Below, piece after piece: positions 1 through 6,419 of a DNA stretch of 7,240 bases (positions within the stretch are counted from its first letter, which is position 1; every line of letters starts with the position of its first letter). Under the pieces are notes generated by a model that saw only the letters and a program-made list of their open reading frames with translations, made no database searches and was not told the DNA's origin. Position numbers and translations under genes: made by a program. The stretch is from JBBRSC01 sp038245795. GTDB lineage: Bacteria; Actinomycetota; Acidimicrobiia; Acidimicrobiales; Microtrichaceae. The stretch covers positions 1-7,240 of the forward strand of contig JBBRSC010000174.1 in NCBI GenBank assembly GCA_038245795.1. Reading direction: 5' to 3'.

Positions 1-237
1 CAACATCGCTGGAACCAGCGCAAGGAGTGAATCGATGAGCGCACAGATCGCACGGGTTCGCCACGGTGCGACCTGAAACGCTGCTCCGGCCGACGAGGCC
101 GCAGACGCGACAATGTCGCCGGACGGGGGCGGCGCGCTGAAACCGCTCGAACCGAAGGGTCGGCCGAATGCTGAGGGTGAGATGACCGGACGTGGGCCGA
201 CGGGGCCGCTCGACGGCGCGGGGAAATCGTCGCTCAC
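1..237 (-). CDS. RDD-family-like membrane protein, N-terminal part (cut by left edge)
   Basis: An open minus-strand frame starts at a GTG (237-235) and runs off the left edge without a stop, giving 79 visible residues. Residues 1-55 are rich in Pro, Ser, Gly and Ala and look disordered. Residues 58-79 switch to PWRTRAICALIDSLLALVPA, where an Arg pair is followed by a hydrophobic helix containing Ile-Asp. That is the way the first membrane helix of RDD proteins begins, with a basic residue before the helix and an Asp inside it. Known RDD proteins are small multi-helix membrane proteins, some linked to ion transport. A low-complexity cytoplasmic N-terminus is common in actinobacterial members. 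The next in-frame ATG lies at 6-4, inside the helix, so GTG 237 is the only sensible start. A GGGAGG lies directly against the GTG, too close for a normal ribosome site. The family call rests on about 20 residues, so it is moderate only. Confidence 0.6.
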   Translation of the reverse strand, partial: MSDDFPAPSSGPVGPRPVISPSAFGRPFGSSGFSAPPPSGDIVASAASSAGAAFQVAPWRTRAICALIDSLLALVPAML

Positions 238-244
238 CCTCCCG

Positions 245-250
245 ACGGTA
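245..250 (-). promoter_or_regulatory. Candidate -10 box for a leaderless transcript of the RDD-like gene
   Basis: On the minus strand TACCGT fits the actinobacterial TAnnnT -10 pattern. Seven bases separate it from the GTG start at 237, so a transcript would begin at or next to the start codon. No convincing -35 box is seen 17-18 bases upstream. Leaderless mRNAs are common in actinobacteria (established). Assigning one here is inference. Confidence 0.35.
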
Positions 251-334
251 CCGCCATCGGCGCACCATCACGATCTGCGACGCTCGCAGCCTGCCAGGTG
301 GTCCCGTCTCTTCGGTTCGCGCCAGACTCCCCAC

Positions 335-1126
335 ATGCCCGAAGGCCACACCGTCCATCGTCTCGCAGCCAGACTGAAACAGACACTGGGTGGCGGACCC
401 GTCGAGGCCACGAGCCCTCAAGGCCGGTTCGAACTCGGCGCGACGCTCATCGATGGCGAGGAGATCGTCAGCTCGCAGGCATGGGGGAAGTACCTGTTCG
501 TGAAGTGGACCGGCGGGCAGATCCTGCACGTCCATCTCGGCCTGATCGGCAAATTTCGCAATCGTGGCGCCGATCCGGGCGAACCTCGTGATTCGATCCG
601 CCTGCGGCTCCGCAACGACACTGCGTGTTGGGATCTCACAGGGCCCACGCGCTGCGAGATCATCACGGCGCCGGAGCGTCGACTCATCGAATCCAAGCTC
701 GGCGCTGATCCGCTGCGAACTCGCCACGATGTCACCTCGGCTCGGGCCCGTTTCGAACGGAGCACGAAGCCGGTCGGAGCGATCCTCCTGGACCAGACCG
801 TGATCGCCGGGCTCGGCAACATCTATCGCGCCGAGATCTTGTTTCTGTGCGGGATCCACCCCAATCGACCATCGAAGGATCTGACGAACGACGACTTCGA
901 CGCGGTGTGGAGCGAATCCGGGCGACTCTTGAAGATCGGGGTTCGCACTGGTCGAATCATCACGACCGACCCGGACGAGATCGGGCGTCCGCGCTCGCGT
1001 ATGCGATCGTCGGACACCCTGTACGTCTACCACCGCGAGCATTGCCGGCGGTGTGGCTCGAACATCGGAACCGTGGTGCTCGGAGGTCGTCCCATCCAGT
1101 TCTGCCCTCAGTGTCAGCCGCGCTGA
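335..1126 (+). CDS. nei1: Endonuclease VIII-type DNA glycosylase/AP lyase, Nei1-like
   Basis: This is a 263-residue Fpg/Nei base-excision repair enzyme that removes oxidised bases, mainly pyrimidines in Nei members, and cleaves the abasic strand. The frame is open from 113, but the start must be ATG 335, because the Pro after the initiator is the catalytic nucleophile. The protein opens MPEGHTVHRLA, with P2, the general acid E3, and Lys52 in AWGKYLF matching the conserved Nei lysine. Other landmarks are SPQGRF (27-32), DLTGPT (100-105), the helix-two-turn-helix with LDQTVIAGLGNIYRAE (152-167), and a C-terminal zinc finger with C237/C240 and C257/C260. R252 is the finger's damage-recognition arginine. 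The pattern closely follows mycobacterial Nei1 (Rv2464c) from memory, rather than Fpg, which begins MPELPEV. No Shine-Dalgarno sequence is visible before 335. It is followed by a same-strand gene and probably shares its transcript. Confidence 0.95.
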   Translation: MPEGHTVHRLAARLKQTLGGGPVEATSPQGRFELGATLIDGEEIVSSQAWGKYLFVKWTGGQILHVHLGLIGKFRNRGADPGEPRDSIRLRLRNDTACWDLTGPTRCEIITAPERRLIESKLGADPLRTRHDVTSARARFERSTKPVGAILLDQTVIAGLGNIYRAEILFLCGIHPNRPSKDLTNDDFDAVWSESGRLLKIGVRTGRIITTDPDEIGRPRSRMRSSDTLYVYHREHCRRCGSNIGTVVLGGRPIQFCPQCQPR

Positions 1127-1181
1127 TCACCCTCGGAGACGAGTGGTCAAGCGCCAGGTGGTTCGCTACTACGGTGACGCC

Positions 1182-2198
1182 ATGCAGGTCGATGAGCTTC
1201 CCACGCCGGCATTGGTGGTGGATCTCGACGCGCTGAATCACAACATCGACCACATGGCCTCGGTGCGGCCTGGCGCTGCGCTCCGACCCCACGTGAAGGC
1301 GTTCAAGTCCACCGCCATGGCGATCCACATTGCCGAACGTGGCGGTCATCGGTCTTTCTGTTGCGCAACGCTGAAGGAGATGGAAGGCCTCGCTGCGGCT
1401 GGCCTGGGGAACGATCTCCTGTTGGCCAACGAGACCCTCGACACCCGCCGCCTGGGAGCGCTCGTTGGATCGCAATCCGGCCGAATCACCGTGGCGATCG
1501 ACTCCGACGAAACGCTCGCTGTCGCCGAGGGCGCCGCCCGGTTCGGTGATCTTGCGGTGCTCGTCGACGTGAATGTGGGCCTTCCACGCTGCGGATGCCG
1601 CCCCGAGGATGCCGGTCGATTGGCCGATCGGGCCCGAGCCGCGGGCCTCGACGTCCGCGGGGTCATGGGATACGAAGGCCACGTCGTTGGCAATCCCGAT
1701 CGTGACTGGCGAAGAGACCGAGTGGCCGAATGCATGTCTCTGCTCCGTCGAGCACACGACGACGTCGGGGGCGATGTCACGTCAGCCGGCGGCACAGGCA
1801 CCTACGACCTTCACAGCTGGGCCGGCGAAGTCCAGGCGGGCAGCTACCTCCTGATGGACGCGCACTACGGCCGACTGGGCTTGCCCTTCGAACAGGCGGT
1901 GTTCGTCGATGCACAGGTGGTCTCGGTCAACAACGACCACTTCGCCGTGGCCGATTGTGGGCTGAAGTCCTACGGAATGGACCACGGCGAGCCGACCATG
2001 ATCGGGCGCACCATGTTCTTCTCGTCCGATGAGCACGCCACGTTCGTGTGGGATGACGGCGACCGTCCGAGCGTCGGCGATCGGGTGCGGGTGATTCCCG
2101 GCCACGTCGATCCGACAGTTGCGTACCACGAGCGGATGTACATCATCGAAGGCGACCGTGTCGTCGACACATGGGCCGTCGACCTCCGCAACTGGTGA
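1182..2198 (+). CDS. PLP-dependent D-threonine aldolase / D-serine dehydratase family enzyme
   Basis: A 338-residue alanine-racemase-fold (fold-type III) PLP enzyme, in the family that cleaves or dehydrates D-3-hydroxy amino acids such as D-threonine and D-serine. The barrel opens with ELPTPALVVDLDAL (5-18). RPHVKAFKS (35-43) contains K39, the expected Schiff-base lysine, matching RPHxKTHK in the family. Later blocks are MGYEGHVVG (162-170), SAGGTGTYD (201-209) and EVQAGSYLLMD (216-226). The C-terminal beta domain has ADCGLKSYGMDHGEP (257-271) and a metal-site segment PGHVDPT (306-312). The H308-x-D310 pair resembles the His/Asp metal site of bacterial D-threonine aldolase more than the His/Cys zinc site of eukaryotic D-serine dehydratase; this is from memory. 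ATG 1182 puts the family's usual N-terminus first and has GGTGA 4 bases upstream. GTG 1143 with GGAG upstream is an in-frame alternative adding 13 residues. The 55-base gap after nei1 suggests one operon. The exact substrate is not determined. Confidence 0.85.
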   Translation: MQVDELPTPALVVDLDALNHNIDHMASVRPGAALRPHVKAFKSTAMAIHIAERGGHRSFCCATLKEMEGLAAAGLGNDLLLANETLDTRRLGALVGSQSGRITVAIDSDETLAVAEGAARFGDLAVLVDVNVGLPRCGCRPEDAGRLADRARAAGLDVRGVMGYEGHVVGNPDRDWRRDRVAECMSLLRRAHDDVGGDVTSAGGTGTYDLHSWAGEVQAGSYLLMDAHYGRLGLPFEQAVFVDAQVVSVNNDHFAVADCGLKSYGMDHGEPTMIGRTMFFSSDEHATFVWDDGDRPSVGDRVRVIPGHVDPTVAYHERMYIIEGDRVVDTWAVDLRNW

Positions 2199-2202
2199 CG
2201 AA

Positions 2203-2216
2203 CTGACGCCGGTCAG
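2203..2216. terminator. Short inverted repeat between convergent genes (weak terminator candidate)
   Basis: CTGAC-GCCG-GTCAG is a perfect 5-bp inverted repeat. It lies between the stop of the PLP enzyme (2198) and the stop of galK (2213-2215), overlapping the latter. A 12-bp G/C palindrome follows at 2222-2233 inside galK. The position suits a bidirectional terminator, but the stem is short and there is no T-run on either side, so a standard intrinsic terminator is not supported. Confidence 0.2.
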
Positions 2217-3280
2217 ATCACCCCGGCGCCGGGTGCCGGGTGCAGCACCTCGGCTCGGACACCGTGTCCGATTCGAGTCGTCGCTCGTTCGCCGACAACC
2301 GCGCAGATACGTTGCGACTGATCGGCTGGGCAGATCGCCACGACACAGCCGCCGAACCCCCCGCCCGTCAATCGTGCTCCGAATGCGCCTGCCGCCAGGG
2401 CTTCCTCGACAATGACATCAAGCTCCCGGGTGGAGGACTGCCAGAGGCGACGCGACGATTCGTGACTCTCCACCATGAGTCGTCCGACGCAGTCGACGTC
2501 ACCATGGTCGAGCGCCTCGGCGGCTGCCCAGACGCGGGCGATCTCGTCCACAACGTGACGGGCACGTGGGCGAGTGACGACCTGCTCAGCAACCGCGTCC
2601 CGAAGCACCCGGACTCCAATGGCCCGCGCGTCGGCGAAGGACTCCTCGCGCCGCGCTGCCCAGGGCGACCCCTCGAGGGTTCTTGCCACACCGGAGTCGA
2701 TCACGATGAGGGCAACGCTCGGGGGGAGGGTGAGCGGACGAGTGCGGAGGTCTCGGCAGTCCAGCAGAAGCAGTCCCCCGAGTACCGATGCCATCTGGTC
2801 CTGGATTCCGCAGGGCACGCCGGTCGCGAGATGTTCAGCACCCTGCGCCCACTGCGCACGTGCTGAGTTGTCCAACTGCCGAGAGCTTCGGTGCGTCAGC
2901 GAATATGTCAGCGCCACCTCGAACGCCGCCGACGACGACAGCCCGCCACCGATGACGAGATCGCTGCGGACGGTGGCCTCGAACCCGGCGACGGGAACCT
3001 GATGATCGCCCGCCAAGTCCACGACTGCGGCCACCGATCGACCCCAGTCCGGCTGATGCTCGATCCTCGATCCGCTCCCATCCAGGACGACGGTGACCAC
3101 CCCGTCGAAGCCCTCGGAGACGACGTGGATCATCGGTCGATGGGTGGGCTCGACGTCAATCTCAACCGCGCGATCGATGGCGCAGCAGATCACCGGTCCT
3201 TCATGGAAGTCGACGTGCCCGCCGATCAGATTGATGCGCCCCGGAGCCCTCACCGTGAACGATGCCGGAAGCGCGGGCAT
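2213..3280 (-). CDS. galK: Galactokinase-like GHMP kinase (divergent signature)
   Basis: A 355-residue GHMP-superfamily sugar kinase, most likely phosphorylating galactose to galactose-1-phosphate in the Leloir pathway. The start is ATG 3280, four bases after the galT stop. The frame is open further upstream but only as overlap with galT. The sugar-binding motif is at 13-25, PGRINLIGGHVDF. The ATP loop is GGGLSSSAAFEVA (111-123). CGIQDQMAS (157-165) carries the expected catalytic base D161, and GARLTGGGFGGCVVAI (301-316) is the third GHMP motif. The oddity is G21 where galactokinases have Glu or Asp (GEHTDY), plus F25 for Tyr. In human and Lactococcus enzymes that Glu contacts the sugar. The usual SxYNxRR stretch is SPWAARR (205-211). 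Pairing with galT argues for galactose, but an altered or weakened sugar specificity is possible. No good Shine-Dalgarno is seen, so translation probably depends on galT. Confidence 0.85.
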   Translation of the reverse strand: MPALPASFTVRAPGRINLIGGHVDFHEGPVICCAIDRAVEIDVEPTHRPMIHVVSEGFDGVVTVVLDGSGSRIEHQPDWGRSVAAVVDLAGDHQVPVAGFEATVRSDLVIGGGLSSSAAFEVALTYSLTHRSSRQLDNSARAQWAQGAEHLATGVPCGIQDQMASVLGGLLLLDCRDLRTRPLTLPPSVALIVIDSGVARTLEGSPWAARREESFADARAIGVRVLRDAVAEQVVTRPRARHVVDEIARVWAAAEALDHGDVDCVGRLMVESHESSRRLWQSSTRELDVIVEEALAAGAFGARLTGGGFGGCVVAICPADQSQRICAVVGERATTRIGHGVRAEVLHPAPGAGVI

Positions 3281-3284
3281 CAGT

Positions 3285-4247
3285 TCACACCGACCGGAGC
3301 AGAGCAGCCGCTTCTTCGGGGACGACCGGGTTCGACAACGTGCCCGATCCCACTTCGCCTGCCGCCAGGTAGCGGGCCACCCCTGGAGCGCGTTGGGGCG
3401 GCGCAAGATGCACGTGCAGATGATCAGCGTCGCGCCGCTCCGAGCCGCCTTGGTGGAACCACATCAGGTACGGGAAGATCTCTGATGCGGCTGGGTCGTC
3501 GCGCCAGAGCCGGTCATATCGGCCGAGCACATCGTGCAACGCAGTCGCCAACCCCATACGTGCGCGGAGGTCGAGGTCGTCGAGCCGTGCGTGTCGAGTT
3601 CGCGATGAGATCCGCACGCCGTACGGATATGGGGAGGCCGACGGTACCCACGCCAACCAGTCGCCGTCATCGAAGATCACCCTGCGGCCCCGACCGAGTT
3701 CCGGATCGATCTCGAGCTCGATCTCTTCAGCCACAGCGTCGCCGCCGCGTTCCTCGGCCCAGGCCATCTCGGCGGCGGGCGACGGCGGCACGAACGGGTA
3801 CGCGTAGATCTGCCCGTGCGGATGATGGATGGTCGCGCCCACTTCTGCGCCGCGGCTCTCGAAGACCAAGACATAGCGAATCTCGGGCCGCGCGTAGAGC
3901 GCCGCGGTCCGCTCCCCCCACAACTCGATGACCTTGAGAATCTGCGGGACCCCGAGCGACCCGAGCGATCCGTCGTGGACCGGCGAATAGAGGATGACCT
4001 CTGCCGCGCCGTTGGCTGGAAACGTCGTGGCACCCGAAGCCGTCAGAGCTGCCAGATCAATGGCGTCGCCAGGTTGCAGCGCTGGCCATCGGTTTGGGAA
4101 CCATGACGTGTCATACGGCTCGGGCGCTTCGAGGCCACCGACACAGAACGGACACCCGGTTGTGGGCAAGTTGGGTCGATGCTGACGATGACCAACGATG
4201 TTGACCCATTGGCCCGTGTGCGGATCGAGGCGGAACTCGCCGCTCAC
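3285..4247 (-). CDS. galT: Galactose-1-phosphate uridylyltransferase
   Basis: A 320-residue HIT-superfamily enzyme that exchanges UMP between UDP-glucose and galactose-1-phosphate, giving glucose-1-phosphate and UDP-galactose. It starts RLDPHTGQWVNI (6-17), the usual GalT opening. CPFC (32-35), H91 in YSPVH and H142 supply the zinc ligands known from E. coli GalT. ESRGAEVGATIHHPHGQIYA (130-149) contains the nucleotidylated histidine H144. The second metal motif is DHLHVH (275-280), followed by LAPPQRAPGVARYLAAGEVG (281-300). Length is slightly below the 340-350 residues of E. coli GalT, as in many actinobacterial forms. The start is GTG 4247, whose GTGA overlaps the rdgB stop by four bases, so translation is probably coupled to rdgB. 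galK follows four bases after its stop. No galE or sugar transporter is visible in the window. Confidence 0.95.
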   Translation of the reverse strand: MSGEFRLDPHTGQWVNIVGHRQHRPNLPTTGCPFCVGGLEAPEPYDTSWFPNRWPALQPGDAIDLAALTASGATTFPANGAAEVILYSPVHDGSLGSLGVPQILKVIELWGERTAALYARPEIRYVLVFESRGAEVGATIHHPHGQIYAYPFVPPSPAAEMAWAEERGGDAVAEEIELEIDPELGRGRRVIFDDGDWLAWVPSASPYPYGVRISSRTRHARLDDLDLRARMGLATALHDVLGRYDRLWRDDPAASEIFPYLMWFHQGGSERRDADHLHVHLAPPQRAPGVARYLAAGEVGSGTLSNPVVPEEAAALLRSV

Positions 4248-4840
4248 GTCGGCTCCGCGTCGAGCAGCGCCAAGAGAGCCCGCACGGCCCGACCACGATG
4301 GGAGATGTCGTCTTTCTCGGCGGCGGTCATCTGGGCAAATGTCCGACCATCGCCGTCGTCGGGAATGAAGACCGGGTCGTAGCCGAAGCCATGTTCGCCG
4401 AGCCGTGCAACGGCAATCCGGCCCTCGACTGCGCCGGACACGATGATCGGATCGGGGTCGAGGCCGACGACGACAATCACCGTTCGGAATCGTGCCGTTC
4501 GATCAGGTCGATCGCCGAGTTCGCTCAGCAGGCGCACCACGTTGTCGGCATCGGTGGCCGCCGGGCCCGCGTAACGCGCCGAGTGGACGCCGGGTGCTCC
4601 GCTCAGGGCATCGACTTCGAGCCCGGTGTCGTCGGCGAGCGCGGCCTCGCCGGTGAAGTTCGCGATTGCCTGGGCCTTCAACAGCGCGTTGCCCGCCAGG
4701 GTGTCGCGATCCTCGATCACCTCGGGGCAGTCGATCGGCCGCGCCATCACGACGAGTCGCTCGCCGACGATTGCCTGGATCTCGACCAGCTTGTGAGGGT
4801 TCGCCGTAGCAGAGACCACTCGCATGTTCGGTCGAGTCAC
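4244..4840 (-). CDS. rdgB: RdgB/HAM1-family non-canonical purine NTP pyrophosphatase
   Basis: A 198-residue cytosolic house-cleaning enzyme that hydrolyses ITP, dITP and XTP to monophosphates, preventing deaminated purines from entering DNA and RNA. All family blocks are present. SATANPHK (10-17) holds the phosphate-binding T/N/K, LADDTGLEVDAL (68-79) has the catalytic Asp pair D70-D71, and PGVHSARYAG (83-92) follows. GFGYDPVF (151-158) binds the base, EK (175-176) is conserved, and SHRGRA (180-185) ends the active site. Length is normal. The start is GTG 4840, 13 bases after the rph stop. ATG 4825 (residue 6) is equally plausible, since the fold begins at residue 6-8. Neither has a clear Shine-Dalgarno. 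The last codons overlap the galT start by four bases. The rph-rdgB pairing is conserved in actinobacteria and beyond, which supports the call. Confidence 0.95.
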   Translation of the reverse strand: MTRPNMRVVSATANPHKLVEIQAIVGERLVVMARPIDCPEVIEDRDTLAGNALLKAQAIANFTGEAALADDTGLEVDALSGAPGVHSARYAGPAATDADNVVRLLSELGDRPDRTARFRTVIVVVGLDPDPIIVSGAVEGRIAVARLGEHGFGYDPVFIPDDGDGRTFAQMTAAEKDDISHRGRAVRALLALLDAEPT

Positions 4841-4853
4841 GACTCGAGCCGCG

Positions 4854-5591
4854 TCAGCGACCCAACGGTCGCATGGCCGGCGCCGTTGAGATCATCTCCT
4901 GTTGCAACGCCACGATGGTCTCGATGCCGCCCGTCGCAAGGTCGACGAGTGTTTCGAGTTCGCTCCGACTGAACGGTGCTCCCTCGGCGGTGCCCTGCAC
5001 TTCGACGAGCCGGCCATCGCCACACATGACCACGTTCATGTCCACCTCGGCGACGGAGTCCTCGACGTACGGCAGATCGAGGCGCGCCTCACCATCGATG
5101 ATGCCGACCGAGATGGCAGCCAGCGCGTCGGTGATCGGATGCGCCGCCAGCACCCCAGCGGTCACGTGGCGAGTGAGGGCGTCGTGCAGGGCAATCCAGG
5201 CGCCGCAGATCGACGCTGTTCGGGTGCCACCATCGGCCTGGAGCACATCGCAGTCGACCTGCACCTGGCGTTCACCGAGGACGGTCATGTCGCAGACGCT
5301 CCGCAGTGATCGTCCGATGAGTCGTTCGATCTCGTGGGTGCGGCCCTTCGGGCCGCGTCGTTCACGATTGATCCGTTCGGGGGACGACCCGGGCAGCATT
5401 GAGTACTCGGCGGTGACCCAACCCTTACCGGTACCGCGCAGCCAGCGCGGGAGATCCGAATCGACGAGTGCCGTGCACAACACGCGCGTCTCGCCGAACG
5501 ACACCAGGATCGAGCCGTGCGCTGATGTGGTGAAGTCACGCTCGAAGGTGATCTCGCGGAGCTCGTCCGGACGACGTCCATCGGGCCTCAT
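4854..5591 (-). CDS. rph: Ribonuclease PH
   Basis: A 245-residue phosphate-dependent 3'-5' exoribonuclease that trims tRNA precursors by phosphorolysis and assembles as a hexamer. The protein opens RPDGRRPDELREI (2-14), the near-invariant RNase PH N-terminus. FGETRVLCTALV (32-43), GTGKGWVTAEYSMLPGSS (53-70), GRTHEIERLIGRSLR (83-97), DCDVLQADGGTRTASI (113-128) and VEVQGTAEGAPF (196-207) all match the family. ATG 5591 is chosen because it places the first residues at the family start. The frame is open to 5690, but that extension overlaps the preceding gene and reads as low-complexity polar sequence. No Shine-Dalgarno is seen. It lies 34 bases after the metallo-beta-lactamase gene and 13 bases before rdgB, in the order seen in mycobacteria. 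Confidence 0.96.
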   Translation of the reverse strand: MRPDGRRPDELREITFERDFTTSAHGSILVSFGETRVLCTALVDSDLPRWLRGTGKGWVTAEYSMLPGSSPERINRERRGPKGRTHEIERLIGRSLRSVCDMTVLGERQVQVDCDVLQADGGTRTASICGAWIALHDALTRHVTAGVLAAHPITDALAAISVGIIDGEARLDLPYVEDSVAEVDMNVVMCGDGRLVEVQGTAEGAPFSRSELETLVDLATGGIETIVALQQEMISTAPAMRPLGR

Positions 5592-5625
5592 GATGCGGGG
5601 CTCAGGTGATGGTTCATCGGTCGAT

Positions 5626-6357
5626 TCATGGCGTGAATGCTGCTCCTGGTGAGGCGAGGTGAACCGGCGAACCATAGGCCTCCGAGCCAACGCGCCGGTA
5701 CTCCGACTCGTCAGCTCCGGGGATGAGGTGGGTCAGCACGAGCGAGCGAACTCCGGCGGAACGGGAAATTGATCCCGCTTGTTCGGCGGTCAGATGCATG
5801 CCGGCCGCACGTTCCTCATCGAGGTATGTGGCGTCGCAGATACCGAGATCAATCCCGGCGCCCAGTTCGGCGAAGCTCCACCCCGGACCAGTGTCAGCGC
5901 TGTACGCAATCGATTGGCCGCCGTGATCAAAGCGCATCGAGAGCGTTTCGGGGGGATGGTCGGTTCGAGCGAAGCGGACATCGATCGGGCCGATCTTCGG
6001 ATCATCACCATCGGTGATGACGTGGGGCACGAAGGCGCTGTCGAGCTCCGGGCAGATCGCCTCGAACTGCGTCCACGTTTCGTTGGTCGCATAGACGTCG
6101 AGTCCACTGATTCCCAGGACGTACCGAAGGGCATTTCGGAGGACCGGCAGCTCCAACCAGTGATCGGGATGGCAGTGGCTGATGACCACGGCGTCGATCT
6201 GTTCGAGTCCGGCGAGGCCGCTCAGCCTGGACAGCGAACCCGGTCCGAGATCAGCGACCAGCGAGAACCCATCGGCCCGAACGAGGTACCCCGAGCACGC
6301 ATTGCCGGGCGCGGCGTAGGTCCCCGAGCAACCCAGCACCGTGATGTCCATCCCCAC
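5626..6357 (-). CDS. Metallo-beta-lactamase-fold phosphodiesterase, Rv1339-like
   Basis: A 243-residue cytosolic metallo-hydrolase. The metal motif HCHPDH (61-66) is followed by the further ligands expected of the RNase Z/phosphodiesterase branch: H134 (TDHPPETLS), D155 (YSADTGP) and H210 (LTHLIP). H188 lies in MHLTAEQAG. The N-terminus VLGCSGTYAAPGNACSGYLV (7-26) is typical of this group. In mycobacteria the same position, just before rphA and rdgB, is held by Rv1339, reported to hydrolyse cyclic AMP. Context and motifs therefore point to a cyclic-nucleotide phosphodiesterase; a tRNA 3' processing role is a less likely alternative. The start is GTG 6357, with ATG 6351 (residue 3) as alternative. 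A candidate -10 box six bases upstream favours the GTG as a leaderless start. It heads the five-gene minus-strand cluster. Unlike mycobacteria, no murI precedes it within the window. Confidence 0.88.
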   Translation of the reverse strand: MGMDITVLGCSGTYAAPGNACSGYLVRADGFSLVADLGPGSLSRLSGLAGLEQIDAVVISHCHPDHWLELPVLRNALRYVLGISGLDVYATNETWTQFEAICPELDSAFVPHVITDGDDPKIGPIDVRFARTDHPPETLSMRFDHGGQSIAYSADTGPGWSFAELGAGIDLGICDATYLDEERAAGMHLTAEQAGSISRSAGVRSLVLTHLIPGADESEYRRVGSEAYGSPVHLASPGAAFTP

Positions 6358-6363
6358 AACGAC

Positions 6364-6369
6364 ACGCTA
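6364..6369 (-). promoter_or_regulatory. Candidate -10 box of the five-gene minus-strand cluster
   Basis: TAGCGT on the minus strand fits TAnnnT and ends six bases before the GTG at 6357, so transcription would start at the start codon. No recognisable -35 box is seen. It lies in the 62-base spacer shared with the divergent SGNH gene, the only room for a promoter ahead of the cluster. Confidence 0.35.
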
Positions 6370-6419
6370 CCGCTGGGGGCCGCTCGTTCTGCGAGCACAT
6401 CCTCGGCCAGACTGGTGAC

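Noticed and set aside
113..334. N-terminal extension of nei1 in the same open frame
   Set aside because: Fpg/Nei enzymes need Pro at position 2, which fixes the start at 335. The extension is the complementary strand of the RDD-like gene's N-terminus and of the divergent spacer.
960..1757. 265-codon open frame on the minus strand
   Set aside because: It is antisense to nei1 and the PLP enzyme, both of which have strong family motifs; its translation shows no recognisable domain.
2222..2233. 12-bp perfect palindrome CCCGGCGCCGGG
   Set aside because: It lies within the final galK codons encoding Pro-Ala-Pro-Gly-Ala and is of a kind expected by chance at this GC content; there is no T-run.
2386..3369. 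14-bp direct repeat (2386-2399 and 3356-3369)
   Set aside because: Both copies encode Leu-Ala-Ala-Gly in the same frame of galK and galT; it is coincidental codon reuse, not a recombination repeat.
2891..3931. 346-codon open frame on the plus strand
   Set aside because: It lies antisense to galK and galT and gives an Arg/Pro-rich sequence typical of high-GC shadow frames.
4873..5652. 259-codon open frame on the plus strand
   Set aside because: It is antisense to rph, is Ser/Arg-rich and has no domain.
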